Positions 52,237 to 63,100 of a DNA stretch of 64,000 bases are shown here, in pieces. The notes beneath the pieces are model-generated. The model saw only the letters and a list, made by a program, of their open reading frames with translations. It made no database searches and was not told the DNA's origin. Source of the DNA: Clostridia bacterium (GTDB lineage: Bacteria; Bacillota; Clostridia; Oscillospirales; Acutalibacteraceae); assembly GCA_017416345.1 (NCBI GenBank), contig JAFQCR010000027.1, forward strand, positions 1-64,000, in the 5' to 3' direction. Made by a program: the position numbers and the translations under genes. Numbering within the stretch: the first letter of the stretch is position 1; every line of letters begins with the position of its first letter.

Positions 52237-53544
52237 TTATTTTTTGACCTTGACTATCTTGGTATTGTCAAGTATCAACACATCAGCATCGTCGGTAAGT
52301 CCCACATACAAGCCCTTGACCTCTGATGCATAACTGCCTAAAGAATTGCCTTTTAAGCTGAAAAGCTCAACGCCGTTTCCGTGAAGTAAAGCTATTCCGC
52401 TTTCGGAAATACACACATCGGTAACTGTATTGTTATATTCAAATCTCGAAATGGTCTTACCCTCGAGATCGGTCACAACAACGGTGTTGACCTGTTCGTT
52501 ATCCTCACGGCCGTAAACCACACAAGAGTTGCCCTCTATATCGGTATCAATATGACGGACAACGCCCGAAACCGCAAGGTCGGTAGGCTCACCGCCGTTC
52601 CACGGTATTATGTAAGCACGGTCAAAGCCGTTGGCTATCATATAATTTTCACCGCAGGATTCCACCGAGGAAACGATATCCGAATAGCTGTAGCTCCTTA
52701 CGGGAGCCTCGCTGTCAAACGAAAGGATGTAAACAAAGGATTCAAACGAACCGTCCTTGGAATTAAGCAGCATTACGGCAATGCTTTCGCCGTCATCGGC
52801 CACCGCAACGTCGGTAACATAATAATTGGCGGCATTCCATTTAAAAATAGGGTCAATTCCCTTTTTATGATCCTTATCGTACACATAAACCGTGTTCTGG
52901 AAGGTATCGGAATCGGTCACGACTGCAAAAGTGCCGTCCCTGCCGATATCAGCCGAAACGATAGCCTTGTCAAACTCGACCGAATAAAGCTCGTCGGAGT
53001 AATTAAAGACCGAAACGGTGTATCTGCCACGGTCATACAAAAGATACCTTGCCTCGGACATTTTTAGGTTGGGGTTGGACATTCCGTGCGACACGGCCTG
53101 GACAAGCTTGCCGTCGTTATTGTAAAGCTCAAAAAACGACCCGTTAAGCACGCATTGCATACCGTTTTGGTTGTAATACTGAGTGGCGTTTGACGAATAA
53201 ACGCTGATGGGATACGACCCTTCACCCATCGAAACATACGAGTTTTGTATGGCTTCGATAAGTCCCGTTGATGACAGTGCATTAAGCACAATAAGCGTGA
53301 TAATGACAGCAAGTATGATGCCATAGGCGATAAACCGCATTATTCTGCGCTTTTTGCGTGTTCCGTTGACAAGCTGAAGCTTTGAACCGCCCTTGTTTTC
53401 ACCGCCGTCATCTGTTTTTGTCGGTTTCGGCTCTTTCGGCTCAAGCTCGGGCGTACCGTTTTTCGGTGCCTTGGTCTTATCCTTTTTCTTATTCTTTTTA
53501 AAGTTGAACAGCTTGATCTTTCGCTTTTTTCTTTCAGTACCCAT
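52237..53544 (-). CDS. DUF5711 membrane-anchored beta-propeller-like protein
   Basis: 435 residues from the ATG just after the truA stop (TGGAG ribosome site inside truA). A long lysine-rich cytoplasmic N-terminus (about 1-70), one transmembrane helix near 75-97, then a large external domain with repeated strand motifs (FELYNNDGKLVQAV, RYLLYDRGRYTVSVFNYSDELY, FVYILSFDSEAPVRSYSY) that suggests a beta-propeller. DUF5711 is a clostridial family of unknown role. It keeps the truA-cvpA neighbourhood. Confidence 0.82.
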   Translation of the reverse strand: MGTERKKRKIKLFNFKKNKKKDKTKAPKNGTPELEPKEPKPTKTDDGGENKGGSKLQLVNGTRKKRRIMRFIAYGIILAVIITLIVLNALSSTGLIEAIQNSYVSMGEGSYPISVYSSNATQYYNQNGMQCVLNGSFFELYNNDGKLVQAVSHGMSNPNLKMSEARYLLYDRGRYTVSVFNYSDELYSVEFDKAIVSADIGRDGTFAVVTDSDTFQNTVYVYDKDHKKGIDPIFKWNAANYYVTDVAVADDGESIAVMLLNSKDGSFESFVYILSFDSEAPVRSYSYSDIVSSVESCGENYMIANGFDRAYIIPWNGGEPTDLAVSGVVRHIDTDIEGNSCVVYGREDNEQVNTVVVTDLEGKTISRFEYNNTVTDVCISESGIALLHGNGVELFSLKGNSLGSYASEVKGLYVGLTDDADVLILDNTKIVKVKK

Positions 53545-53545
53545 T

Positions 53546-54301
53546 TTATTCTCCATTCAGCAGAGCGTAGTGTACTTTTTCAAGATACAGACCATGTGCT
53601 TTTGCAGTAGGGCCTGCCTTTTCACGGTCGCAGGATCTGATAATTTCAGGAAGACCGTCAACCGATATTGCGCCACGGTCGACCTCTAAAACCGTGCCGA
53701 CGATTATCCGCACCATATTATAAAGAAAACCGTTAGCGGTAATGCTTAAAAACACGTCGTCACCCTGCCGCTCGGCGTGACAGTCGGTTACCGTTCTGAC
53801 GGTATCGACCACCGACGAACCGACCGAGCAAAAGCCTTTGAAATCATATGTACCGATAAAGCATTTGCATGCTTTATCCAACAACTCAACGTCGATTTTG
53901 CGACCCACCTGCAGAAAATACTTGTTCTTAAAAGGGTCCGGCAACGGTGAGTTGTATATTTTATAAATATATGTCTTACCGCTTGAGGAATACCTTGCGT
54001 GAAAATCGTCAGGGACGATCCTGCAATCCACCGCCGAAATATCGTCCGGCAGCTTGATATTCAAGGCGTACGGCAGACGGTCCGGGGGGATATTTGTGTC
54101 GCTGTCAAAGTGCAGGCAGAACATATTGGCGTGCACGCCCGAATCGGTCCTGCTGCAGCCCGTAACACCAAGATCAGGTTCACCCAAAAGCTCGATCAAG
54201 GCATTTTGAACGGTGCTTTGAACCGAAACGGCATTGGGCTGGACCTGCCATCCGCAATAGGCTGTGCCGTCATATTTAATTGTCAGCAAAAACCTATTCA
54301 T
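53546..54301 (-). CDS. truA: tRNA pseudouridine(38-40) synthase TruA
   Basis: 251 residues from the ATG after GAGGTG; four upstream codons are excluded. Catalytic aspartate D53 in GCSRTDSGVHA, the N-terminal LTIKYDGTAYCGWQVQPN, and the C-terminal ANGFLYNMVRIIVGTVLEV are typical. It modifies the anticodon stem of many tRNAs in the cytoplasm. It directly follows ecfT, the widespread Firmicutes order. Confidence 0.96.
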   Translation of the reverse strand: MNRFLLTIKYDGTAYCGWQVQPNAVSVQSTVQNALIELLGEPDLGVTGCSRTDSGVHANMFCLHFDSDTNIPPDRLPYALNIKLPDDISAVDCRIVPDDFHARYSSSGKTYIYKIYNSPLPDPFKNKYFLQVGRKIDVELLDKACKCFIGTYDFKGFCSVGSSVVDTVRTVTDCHAERQGDDVFLSITANGFLYNMVRIIVGTVLEVDRGAISVDGLPEIIRSCDREKAGPTAKAHGLYLEKVHYALLNGE

Positions 54302-54316
54302 AAAGCACCTCAAAAG

Positions 54317-55153
54317 TCAGATAAACGGGATAAACGATAATATTTGAGTGTAAAAAACATTGATAAGCACCGAGCCTGCAAAAATAACGCAAAGCAATAT
54401 TGATGTCACGGCATCACGTGCGGAATATTTCATAACTCTGAACTTTGTTCTTCCCTTGCCGCCGTTGTAGCAACGGCACTCCATCGCCTCAGCGAGCTCG
54501 TAAGCACGTCTGACCGATGAAATGAGCAACGGGATCAGTATCGGCAACAGCGCTTTTACCTTTTTGACAAGGTTGCCCGAATCAAGGTCGGCTCCCCTTG
54601 CCTTTTGTGCATTCATGATCTTCTGTGTTTCCTCAATAAGCGTTGGAATAAAGCGCAGAGCAATGGTCATGGTCATGGCCATGGTATGCACCGCTCCGCC
54701 GAGACCGATAAATTTAAGCGGCTTTAAAAGGCTTTCAATGGCACCGGTCAAAGAGGTCGGTGAGGTAGAATAGCTCAAGACCGCACTTGACAAAATAAGC
54801 AGAATTATCCTCAATGCCATAAACAACGCACGGAAGATGCCGTCGGTAGTGATGGTGAAAATCCACCAATCGACCAAAACCTTGCCTCCAGAAGTGTAAA
54901 ACACGTTGAGCAAGGCGGTTATAAGAATAACAGGTATGATGGCCTTGATGTTTTTAAGATACATCTTCACAGGTATTTTTGATGCTATCATTGCTGTTAT
55001 CAGCAATAAAGCCAAAAGCCCCAAAGAGATGAAATTTCCTGCGATAAAAATGAAAACGATAAAGGCTATCAGAAATAGGAGCTTTGCTCTGGGATCGAGC
55101 TTGTGCACAAAGGAATTTGTGTCAATAAACTGACCGAAGGTTATATCAGACAT
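54317..55153 (-). CDS. ecfT: ECF transporter transmembrane subunit EcfT
   Basis: 278 residues from the ATG inside the end of ecfA2 (8-base overlap), after AGGTGG. About six hydrophobic segments and the two coupling Ala-Arg-Gly motifs: KARGADLDSG near 190 and the second region near AYELAEAMECRCYNGG (Ala-Met-Glu-Cys-Arg variant). It links the ATPases to vitamin-binding S components. No S component is encoded nearby, so it serves as the shared group II module. Confidence 0.95.
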   Translation of the reverse strand: MSDITFGQFIDTNSFVHKLDPRAKLLFLIAFIVFIFIAGNFISLGLLALLLITAMIASKIPVKMYLKNIKAIIPVILITALLNVFYTSGGKVLVDWWIFTITTDGIFRALFMALRIILLILSSAVLSYSTSPTSLTGAIESLLKPLKFIGLGGAVHTMAMTMTIALRFIPTLIEETQKIMNAQKARGADLDSGNLVKKVKALLPILIPLLISSVRRAYELAEAMECRCYNGGKGRTKFRVMKYSARDAVTSILLCVIFAGSVLINVFYTQILSFIPFI

Positions 55154-56012
55154 TGACGCCACCTGCCTTTCTGCAATTCAGAATGGCATCACGAAGCGCC
55201 TCGACCGTAAAGAGGTTTTTAGGTATTTGAAATCCTCTTTTATTCAGCTCGATAGCGATCTTTGTGACGTGAGGAATATCAAGACCGATCTCACTCAAAC
55301 GCTCGGCATCGGCAAAAACATTGGCAACGGTATCAAACTTCTCGATACTGCCCTTGTTCATGACCAACAGTTTGTCGGCTGTTTTGGCCATATCCTCCAT
55401 ACTGTGGGAAACGATTATAACCGCGGCGTTGGTCTCATTGCGGTATTCCTTGATACGGGAAAGTATCATATCGCGGCCTTTAGGGTCAAGACCGGCGGTA
55501 GGTTCATCCAAAACAAGCACCTCGGGCTTCATTGCAATAATACCCGCAATGGCAACACGGCGCTTTTCACCGCCCGAAAGGTCAAACGGAGATTTTTCCA
55601 TAAAATCCTCGGTCAATCCAACCAGCTCTGCGGCGTATTTCACACGCTCGGCAACCTCTTCCTCCGACAGTCCCATATTTTTAGGGCCGTAGGCGATATC
55701 CTTGGCTACCGTTTCCTCAAAAAGCTGATACTCGGGATACTGAAAAACAAGACCTATTTTAAAACGGACTTCCTTTATTCTTTTGAAATCGGTGTGTATA
55801 TTCTTGCCGTCAAGCAGGATCTCACCGCTTTCGGGCTTGATAAGTCCGTTCAATTGCTGAACAATGGTCGATTTACCCGAGCCGGTGTGACCGATGAGAC
55901 CGATTATCTCACCTCTCTCCACAGTAAATGATACATCATTAACTGCGTGGGTCACGAAGGGGGTACCGTGGCCGTAGGTAAAGACCAGATTTTTTGCTTC
56001 TAAAAGCGACAT
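55146..56012 (-). CDS. ecfA2: ECF transporter ATPase EcfA2
   Basis: 288 residues. Walker A GHTGSGKSTIVQQ near 42, Q-loop VFQYPEYQLFEETV near 89, signature LSGGEKRRVAIAG near 144, and Walker B EVLVLDEPTAGLDP near 165. The PEYQLFE Q-loop and the C-terminal extension mark the EcfA2 (EcfA') type. It powers uptake of vitamins with EcfA1 and EcfT. It overlaps ecfA1 by TAATG. Confidence 0.95.
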   Translation of the reverse strand: MSLLEAKNLVFTYGHGTPFVTHAVNDVSFTVERGEIIGLIGHTGSGKSTIVQQLNGLIKPESGEILLDGKNIHTDFKRIKEVRFKIGLVFQYPEYQLFEETVAKDIAYGPKNMGLSEEEVAERVKYAAELVGLTEDFMEKSPFDLSGGEKRRVAIAGIIAMKPEVLVLDEPTAGLDPKGRDMILSRIKEYRNETNAAVIIVSHSMEDMAKTADKLLVMNKGSIEKFDTVANVFADAERLSEIGLDIPHVTKIAIELNKRGFQIPKNLFTVEALRDAILNCRKAGGVNV

Positions 56013-56860
56013 TAAACTTCCTCCGATAAGACTTGGGTGATAGCCTCAACGCTGTCTTCAACCGACAGAACGCCTTTTTTAAGGTCTATCCCTGACTTTT
56101 TGAGCAATGCACACAGCTCGGTCGGTTGAGGAACATCAAGACCTGCGTGCCTTAAAGTGTCAATTTCCATAAAAACGTCCGACGGCTTACCGTCAAGGAC
56201 GATCTTACCCTTATCCAGCACCACCGCACGGTCGGCCAAAGCGGCCTCGTTCATATAATGTGTGATAAGGATAACGGTGATATTCTTCTCACGGCAGAGC
56301 TTTAAAATAACGTCCATGACCTCTTTGCGGCCACGTGGGTCAAGCATTGCGGTAGGCTCATCAAAAACGATGCATTTAGGCTCCATTGCAATGATTCCCG
56401 CAATGGCAACACGCTGTTTTTGACCGCCCGAAAGGTTATGCGGTGCGCTTTTTTTGAACTCCGACATACCGACGGCCGCCAAAGCCTCATCTACCCTTTT
56501 GACCATTTCGGAGTGAGGGATTCCTAAGTTTTCCAATCCAAAGGCAACGTCCTCATCGACAACGGTGGCAACTAACTGGTTATCGGGATTCTGAAACACC
56601 ATTCCGACCGTTCTTTTTATGTCGATAGAGCGCTCCTCGTCGGCCGTATCCATACCGTTGACCGTAACCTTACCCTTTGACGGAGTTAAAAGGCCATTCA
56701 AAAGCTTGGCCAAGGTCGATTTGCCCGAACCGTTGTGTCCCAAAACAGCCGTAAAAGCACCCGCTTCAAACGAAACGGAAAAGTCCTTTAAAACGGTTTG
56801 AGCACCGTCGTCGGTATCATATTCAAATGTGATGTTATCCACATTTATCAGTTTTTCCAA
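56012..56860 (-). CDS. ecfA1: ECF transporter ATPase EcfA1
   Basis: 282 residues from a TTG codon 8 bases after AGGAAG, giving a normal EcfA1 N-terminus (EKLINVDNITFEYD); upstream ATGs would add an implausible tail. Walker A GHNGSGKSTLAKL near 39, Q-loop VFQNPDNQLVATVV near 86, signature NLSGGQKQRVAIAG near 140, and Walker B KCIVFDEPTAMLDP near 163. Pairs with EcfA2. Confidence 0.93.
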   Translation of the reverse strand: MEKLINVDNITFEYDTDDGAQTVLKDFSVSFEAGAFTAVLGHNGSGKSTLAKLLNGLLTPSKGKVTVNGMDTADEERSIDIKRTVGMVFQNPDNQLVATVVDEDVAFGLENLGIPHSEMVKRVDEALAAVGMSEFKKSAPHNLSGGQKQRVAIAGIIAMEPKCIVFDEPTAMLDPRGRKEVMDVILKLCREKNITVILITHYMNEAALADRAVVLDKGKIVLDGKPSDVFMEIDTLRHAGLDVPQPTELCALLKKSGIDLKKGVLSVEDSVEAITQVLSEEV

Positions 56861-56874
56861 AACAAATACTTCCT

Positions 56875-57741
56875 TTATTCCTTTGTCCAAAGGGTGGTGC
56901 ATCCGCACGGCAACGCAATATCACGGTCGGTTATCTTAAGACCTATCTCGTCGGTCGTGACCTCACCCTTACGACGGCCGATAACTATATTCTTGACCAT
57001 ATAATTGATTATGGTCGGCGAAATTCCGCCCGAATATGAATTCAGCAGGAAAAATATTGCATCATCGCTTAAGATCTGTGCTGTCTGATACAAAAGCTCG
57101 TCCAACTGCTGTTCGATCTTCCATACCTCACCGTTGGGTCCTCTGCCGTAAGACGGAGGGTCCATAACAATGCCGTCATACTTATTTCCACGGCGGATCT
57201 CCCTTGCTATAAACTTCAGACAATCGTCAACCAACCATCTGACAGGTCGGTCGCCAACACCCGATACAACGGCGTTTTCCTTTGCCCACGAAACCATACC
57301 CTTAGAGGCGTCAACGTGGGTAACCGAGGCACCTGCTTTAAGACAAGCAACGGTTGCACCGCCGGTGTAAGCGAAAAGGTTAAGCACCTTTATGGGACGG
57401 TCAGCCTTATTTATACATTCACTCATCAATTCCCAGTTGACGGCTTGCTCCGGGAAAAGACCCGTGTGTTTGAAATCCATTGGCTTCAAGCGAAAAGTAA
57501 GGTCCTTAAAGCTGACATTCCACACAGCCGGAACCTTTTTCAGCATTTCCCAATGTCCGCCACCCGAGTTGGAGCGGTGATATTTTGCGTGAGCGTTGCG
57601 CCACAACGGATTCTTACGGTCACCGTGCCACATAACCTGCGGGTCGGGACGGATCAGGATAATATCCTTCCAACGTTCAAGACGTTCACCGTCCGACGCA
57701 TCGATCAGCTCATAATCATCAAATTCTGTAACTACTCTCAT
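56875..57741 (-). CDS. Class I SAM-dependent rRNA methyltransferase (COG1092)
   Basis: 288 residues. The Rossmann core has KVLNLFAYTGGATVACLKAGASVTHVDASKGMV near 117 (motif I and acidic VD) and the catalytic-type motif IVMDPPSYGRG near 189 (a DPPS variant). The architecture matches the RlmI/RlmK C-terminal catalytic domain with an N-terminal beta extension; the PUA domain is missing. It probably methylates a 23S rRNA cytosine or guanine. It lies between ruvB and ecfA1. Confidence 0.88.
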   Translation of the reverse strand: MRVVTEFDDYELIDASDGERLERWKDIILIRPDPQVMWHGDRKNPLWRNAHAKYHRSNSGGGHWEMLKKVPAVWNVSFKDLTFRLKPMDFKHTGLFPEQAVNWELMSECINKADRPIKVLNLFAYTGGATVACLKAGASVTHVDASKGMVSWAKENAVVSGVGDRPVRWLVDDCLKFIAREIRRGNKYDGIVMDPPSYGRGPNGEVWKIEQQLDELLYQTAQILSDDAIFFLLNSYSGGISPTIINYMVKNIVIGRRKGEVTTDEIGLKITDRDIALPCGCTTLWTKE

Positions 57742-57750
57742 AATTTTCCT

Positions 57751-58797
57751 TTACAGCTTCATTTGCTCTGCACAGTCGCAGTTTGCATTTCCGTGAGGGA
57801 TGCCAAGATGCTCATATGCCGCATGGGTAACGCAACGACCGCGGTTGGTTCTTGACAAAAAGCCTATCTGCATCAAATACGGCTCATAAACATCCTCAAT
57901 AGTAACACTGTCCTCACCGACTGCCGCCGCTAAAGTGTCAAGTCCGACGGGACCTCCGTTATAGGTCTTGATAATGGTGGTCAGCATTCTGCGGTCAAAA
58001 TCATCAAGTCCAAGCTCGTCTATCTCAAAGCGGGTAAGTGCCTTCATTGCAATTTCTTCGGTAATAACACCGTCATATTCAACCTGTGCAATATCACGTA
58101 CACGTTTAAGCAGTCGGTTGGCAATACGGGGTGTTCCACGTGAACGTGATGCGATCTCCAAAGCACCCTCGCGCTCAATACCGATGTCCAGAATACCTGC
58201 CGAACGGGTAACAATGTCGGCCAACTGCTCGGGGGTGTAGAGCTCCAACCTCAGCAAAACGCCGAAACGATCCCTTAACGGTGCGGTGAGCTGACCCGAA
58301 CGGGTGGTTGCACCGACCAAGGTGAATTTTGGCAGGTCAAGACGGATAGAACGTGCCGAAGGACCCTTGCCGATGATGATATCCAGCGCAAAGTCCTCCA
58401 TCGCAGGGTAAAGTATCTCCTCGATACTGCGGGACAAACGGTGTATCTCATCAATAAAGAGCACGTCTCCCTCGTTAAGATTGGTAAGTAACGCCGCAAG
58501 GTCTCCCTGCTTTTCAATGGCAGGTCCCGAGGTCACCCTCAAATTAACGCCCATCTCGTTGGCAATGATTCCGGCCAAAGTGGTCTTACCAAGTCCCGGA
58601 GGACCGTAAAGCAAGCAATGGTCAAGCGATTCACCACGGAGCTTGGCGGCCTTGATGTAGATATCAAGGTTTTCCTTGACCTTATCCTGACCGATGTACT
58701 CAGTCAGCATCTTAGGTCTTAAGGATGTGTCAATATCAACGTCGACCGGAGTATACTCGGGGGCAACTATCCGGCTTTCGTAATCGTAATCCTGCAT
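57751..58797 (-). CDS. ruvB: Holliday junction ATPase RuvB
   Basis: 348 residues. Walker [14 protein letters not shown] near 65, [24 protein letters not shown] near 113, and the C-terminal winged helix ([19 protein letters not shown]). It drives branch migration as a hexamer with RuvA. It starts after CGGAGG and follows ruvA by 12 bases. Confidence 0.97.
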   Translation of the reverse strand: MQDYDYESRIVAPEYTPVDVDIDTSLRPKMLTEYIGQDKVKENLDIYIKAAKLRGESLDHCLLYGPPGLGKTTLAGIIANEMGVNLRVTSGPAIEKQGDLAALLTNLNEGDVLFIDEIHRLSRSIEEILYPAMEDFALDIIIGKGPSARSIRLDLPKFTLVGATTRSGQLTAPLRDRFGVLLRLELYTPEQLADIVTRSAGILDIGIEREGALEIASRSRGTPRIANRLLKRVRDIAQVEYDGVITEEIAMKALTRFEIDELGLDDFDRRMLTTIIKTYNGGPVGLDTLAAAVGEDSVTIEDVYEPYLMQIGFLSRTNRGRCVTHAAYEHLGIPHGNANCDCAEQMKL

Positions 58798-58809
58798 AAT
58801 ATACCTCCG

Positions 58810-59415
58810 TTAAAATTTGGTTGAGAGCAAGCGCAATGCCTGCTTGATGATATCCTCGGTCGATTTTGAAAGATCGCACTTGGAAACGGTTGCGGCGGCT
58901 TCGGAATGGCTGTAGCCAAACTGAACAAGTGCTGCAATGGCATCTTTAGGCGAAGAACCGTCGGCAATGTCGGCGGCTGTTACAGAACCGTTCTCGCTCT
59001 GAACAGTAATGCCGCTTGCAAGCTTGTCCTTTAATTCAAGCACGATCCTCTGAGCAATTTTAAGTCCGACACCGCTTGCCTTGGTCAGCGTTTTTGCATC
59101 TCCCGAAGCAATAGCCAAGCTCAGCTGATCAACTGTGAAATCCGAAAGAATAGCAATACCTATTTTAGGGCCGACACCGTTTACCGAGGTAATAAGCTTA
59201 AACAGCTCAAGCTCATTGGTATCAGCAAAGCCGAACAGATCAACAGCATCCTCCTTGACGTTCATATAGGTGTAAACAAAGGCCTGCTTGCCCTTTTGCG
59301 GCAAGGAGGACAAGGTTTTGGTTGAAGCCAAAAATTTAAACCCGACACCGCCGCACTCGATAACGGCAAACTGATGGTCGGAATAAATAAGCGTTCCGTT
59401 AAGTGAATATATCAT
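58810..59415 (-). CDS. ruvA: Holliday junction DNA helicase RuvA
   Basis: 201 residues. An OB domain (MIYSLNGTLIYSDHQFAVIECGGVGFKFLAS), two helix-hairpin-helix motifs (ITSVNGVGPKIGIAIL near 73; LTKASGVGLKIAQRIV near 109), and a C-terminal RuvB-binding domain (DAIAALVQFGYSHSEAAATV). It follows ruvC by 4 bases. Confidence 0.97.
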   Translation of the reverse strand: MIYSLNGTLIYSDHQFAVIECGGVGFKFLASTKTLSSLPQKGKQAFVYTYMNVKEDAVDLFGFADTNELELFKLITSVNGVGPKIGIAILSDFTVDQLSLAIASGDAKTLTKASGVGLKIAQRIVLELKDKLASGITVQSENGSVTAADIADGSSPKDAIAALVQFGYSHSEAAATVSKCDLSKSTEDIIKQALRLLSTKF

Positions 59416-59419
59416 AAGA

Positions 59420-59923
59420 TCACCTCAAGTTAAGATTGAGTCGGCCAAGGCTTGAGCCTGCCGAATGTCCGTGGCACACAGCCAACGCCAAGGCATCGGC
59501 GGTATCATCGGGTTTAGGAACGGCCTGAAGTCCCAAAAGCATCTTGGTCATTTCCATTATCTGACGCTTTTCGGCCTTACCGTAACCCGTAACGGCCGAT
59601 TTGACCTGCAATGGGGTGTATTCAAACACGGGAACACCGCTACGTTCTGCCGAAAGCACGATTACTCCCCTTGCCTGCGCTACATCAATAGCCGTTGTGG
59701 TGTTGGTATTGAAAAACAGCTTTTCGATCGACATTGCATCTATTTTATAGGTTGCAAAAATTCGGGTCATTTCATTAAAAATGATGTCCAACCGTTTGAC
59801 AAACGGCATACCTGCGGGGGTGGTTATCGCACCGTAGGTCACGGGTGTGAATTTGTTTCCTTCGTACCTTACCACGCCGTAGCCGACAATGGCATAGCCG
59901 GGGTCTATCCCTAAAATATACAC
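59420..59923 (-). CDS. ruvC: Holliday junction resolvase RuvC
   Basis: 167 residues from a GTG codon after GGGAGGTG; longer in-frame starts have no ribosome site. Catalytic carboxylates: D7 in LGIDPGYAIVGYG, E67 in SIEKLFFNTNT, and the DDTADALALAVCHG aspartates near the C-terminus. It cuts four-way junctions. It heads the long minus-strand series through clpE, from the promoter at 59977-60005. Confidence 0.97.
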   Translation of the reverse strand: MYILGIDPGYAIVGYGVVRYEGNKFTPVTYGAITTPAGMPFVKRLDIIFNEMTRIFATYKIDAMSIEKLFFNTNTTTAIDVAQARGVIVLSAERSGVPVFEYTPLQVKSAVTGYGKAEKRQIMEMTKMLLGLQAVPKPDDTADALALAVCHGHSAGSSLGRLNLNLR

Positions 59924-59976
59924 ATCCGTCACCTCCCAAATTAAAACAATATTGTTCCACATTAACTCATCATAGG

Positions 59977-60005
59977 ATTATACCATAACATTCTCAAAAA
60001 CGCAA
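59977..60005 (-). promoter_or_regulatory. ruvC operon promoter
   Basis: On the minus strand TTGCGT (60005-60000), 17 bases, perfect TATAAT (59982-59977), 54 bases before the ruvC start. Confidence 0.6.
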
Positions 60006-60053
60006 TAGTTTAAAGCACTTATTTATTATAATATATACGCAACATAAAAACAA

Positions 60054-60083
60054 AAGCGATCGAAATCTAAGTCTCGATCGCTT
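60054..60083 (-). terminator. Terminator of the LRR/dockerin gene
   Basis: AAGCGATCGA pairs with TCGATCGCTT around a 10-base loop, followed on the minus strand by TTGTTTTT. It lies 18 bases after the stop codon. Confidence 0.85.
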
Positions 60084-60100
60084 GGAAAAAATATTAAGCT

Positions 60101-63100
60101 TTAAGGAAACAGCGGATACATCTCACCGAAAAGTACGTGGTACAAAAGGTAGATGGCATCATCCTCGGTGACAGCGCCGTCGCTGTTGAAATCGCTCGGC
60201 TGTTCAACGGGATACTCGGAATCGCCGTAGAGCGAGTTGTAAAGCAGATGAACAGCATCCGAGCCGTTGAGATTACCGCTTGAGTCAAAGTCATACTTTA
60301 CGCCGTTCCATCGGTGGTAGAAATCGGCATCGTCAAGGTCGGAATTTCCCGAACCGGATGTTATCAAGCTCCATACTGCCTTTGTGCCGGTGTGATATAT
60401 CTCATCAAGTGAAGCGCAATTATAGAAAGCGAAATTTTCTATTTTCGCAACACTGTCGGGCACGGTCACGGAGATAATGTTCTGATTGTTGGCAAATACA
60501 CCCTCTCCGATCACGGTCACAGGTCTTCCGTCGATGCTTTCGGGAATAACGACATCCTTGAGCGGTGAATCAAAACCGATAAGAGCGGCCTCATAATCCT
60601 TTATCTCATAACTGACGGTTCCCACAACCTTTTCGACCGTCACATAATCAAGATACCACTTGCCAACGATGCCGTCACAGCGCAAGGTTATCTGAGGATA
60701 TTCAACAGTTTCACCTGTTTTGATATCAAGCATTGCGGTTATCCATTCGGTATCCTCTTTAAGGGCATAGAATCCAGTCGCATTGGTGCGCTCGACGCCG
60801 TTTTCAGCCGTAAGACTGACACGGTTGTTGGTATATTTGTAATTTGAAATTACGCTGCCGACGCTAACACGCTTGTTGGAGGAGCCATAGTACTGACTGA
60901 GCACGGCCTGCACATCAAGATAATTCTTGTTGGCACCGTTGGCGTAATGATAAGCGCCTGAACCTATCTTGTATCTGTAGGTGATACGGTAGGTGGAGTT
61001 GGGCTCCATCTCAAAAGCCGCACCGTACTGCTCAGCCATTTCGGCTGTGTAATTTCCGTAGCTGGTCTTGATACCGACAGTACCGCCCGCATTACCGTCA
61101 ACACCGATCCTGACACCGTTGTTTCCGCTGTTGGTACCTATAACGACCCCCTTGCCGTCATAGGTTCCGTAGACATACTGTGTCGAGTTGTGTGTGAAGG
61201 TGGCGGTGATTCCGTAAGGTGCATCACCCTCAAAATCAAGGTCGGTGATCTTATCCCACGAATCGACCTCGGTAAAATAATGCCCGAAAACAACGGTTGC
61301 GTTCAAAAGTGACTCATTGTTTTTGCCGACGGTTATTGCCTTCCACTCTTCTTCGGTACCCTTGAAGTAAACGGTTTCAAGAGCGGAACAGCCCAAAAAT
61401 GCAGAATCTCCGATTTCGGTAACACTGTCGGGAACGGTAACAGAAGTTATGGTCTGATTATCGGCAAACGCTCCTATCCCAATACCCGATACGGTTTTAC
61501 CGTTTATATCATCGGGGATGACAACATCCATAAAGGGAGAAGAATAACCGAGAAGTGCGGCGGTTTCATCGGTCGTTCTGTATTCGGCCGACCCCAGTAC
61601 CTTTTCGATCGAAACACGATCCAGATACCAATTGCCGTTGATACCGTCGCAACGAATACTTATCTGGGGATATTCCACCGTGTCACCTGTTTTGATGTCA
61701 AGTGTAGCGGTTATCCATTCGGTATCCTCTTTAAGGGCATAATATCCTGCGGCATCGGTACGCTCAACACCGTTTTCGGCTGTCAATTCAACACGGTTGT
61801 TGGTATATTTGTGGTTGGGAATTGCATTGCCGATATTAACACGCTTATTGGTTTCTCCGTAATACTGACTGAGCACGGCCTGGACATCAAGATAGTTTCT
61901 GTCATAACCGTTGGCACGGTGATATGCGCCTGCACCGATCTTAAAGCGATAGGTCACACGGTAGGTGGTATTGGGCTCCATCTCAAATGCCGCACCGTAC
62001 TGCTCTGCAGTTTCGGCAGTATAGTTGGCATAGCTTGTTTTGATGCCGAAGTCACTGCCTGCGTTGCCGTCAACACCGATCCTGACACCGTTGTTTCCGC
62101 TGTTGGTACCTATAACGACACCCTTGCCGTCATACTCACCGTATTTATACTGTGTAGAATTATGCATATAGGTTGCGGTAATTCCGTAAGGTGCATTTCC
62201 CTCAAAGGTAAGCTCAACCAATTTATCATACAGCTCAAAATCTGTATAGCTACTGCCGTAAACAATGTTTACATTCTGAAGATATGTATTGTTTGCACCG
62301 ACAGTTACAGCCTTCCATTCTGCCTCGGTGCCGCCGAAATAAACAGTTTTAAGAGACGAACAGCCATTAAATGCACCGCTCATTATCTCCGTAACGCTGT
62401 CTGGAATGGAAACAGACGTGATGTCTTTACTGCTTGCAAAAGCATTTTCTTCGATAGCCGTCACAGTCCTGTCACCGATCTTTTCGGGTATAACAGCATC
62501 CTTGATAGCCGAAGTATAACCCGTAAGCGTATCGCCTGCAACCTCATACTCCACATTTCCTTCGATCTTTTCGATCTTCACATAATCGAGATACCATCGG
62601 CCTTTAATACCGTCGCAGCGCAGGTTGAGCTGCGGATATGTAACAGTACTGTGGGTAGTGATATCCATCGTTGCGGTTATCCAGTCGGTGTCCTCCTTCA
62701 ATGCATAGAAACCTGCGGCATTGCTGCGTTCAACACCGTTTTCGGCCGTTATATTAACTCTGTTGCCGGAGTATTTATGCGACTTAAGATCATTTGCAAG
62801 ATCTCCGCTGCGTGTGTTGGATGAGCCGTAGCCCTGGCTGAGCACAGCCTGAACATCGAGATAATTTCGGTTAATTTTATTGGAGTAATTGTATGCACCT
62901 GCGCAGATCTTAAAGCGGTAGGTCAAACGGTAGGTGGAGTTAGGCTCCATTTCAAACGCCGCACCGTACTGCTCTGCAGTTTCGGCAGTATAGTTGGCAT
63001 AGCTTGTTTTGATACCGAAGTCACTGCCTGCGTTACCGTCAGCACCCAGTCGGAAGCTGTTATTCTGCGAATCGGTACCGACCACAACACCCTTGCCGTC

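Noticed and set aside
61811..62824. Long plus-strand open frame (337 codons) opposite the LRR/dockerin gene
   Set aside because: It is antisense to a well-supported repeated protein, has no ribosome site, and its openness follows the repeat's codon composition.
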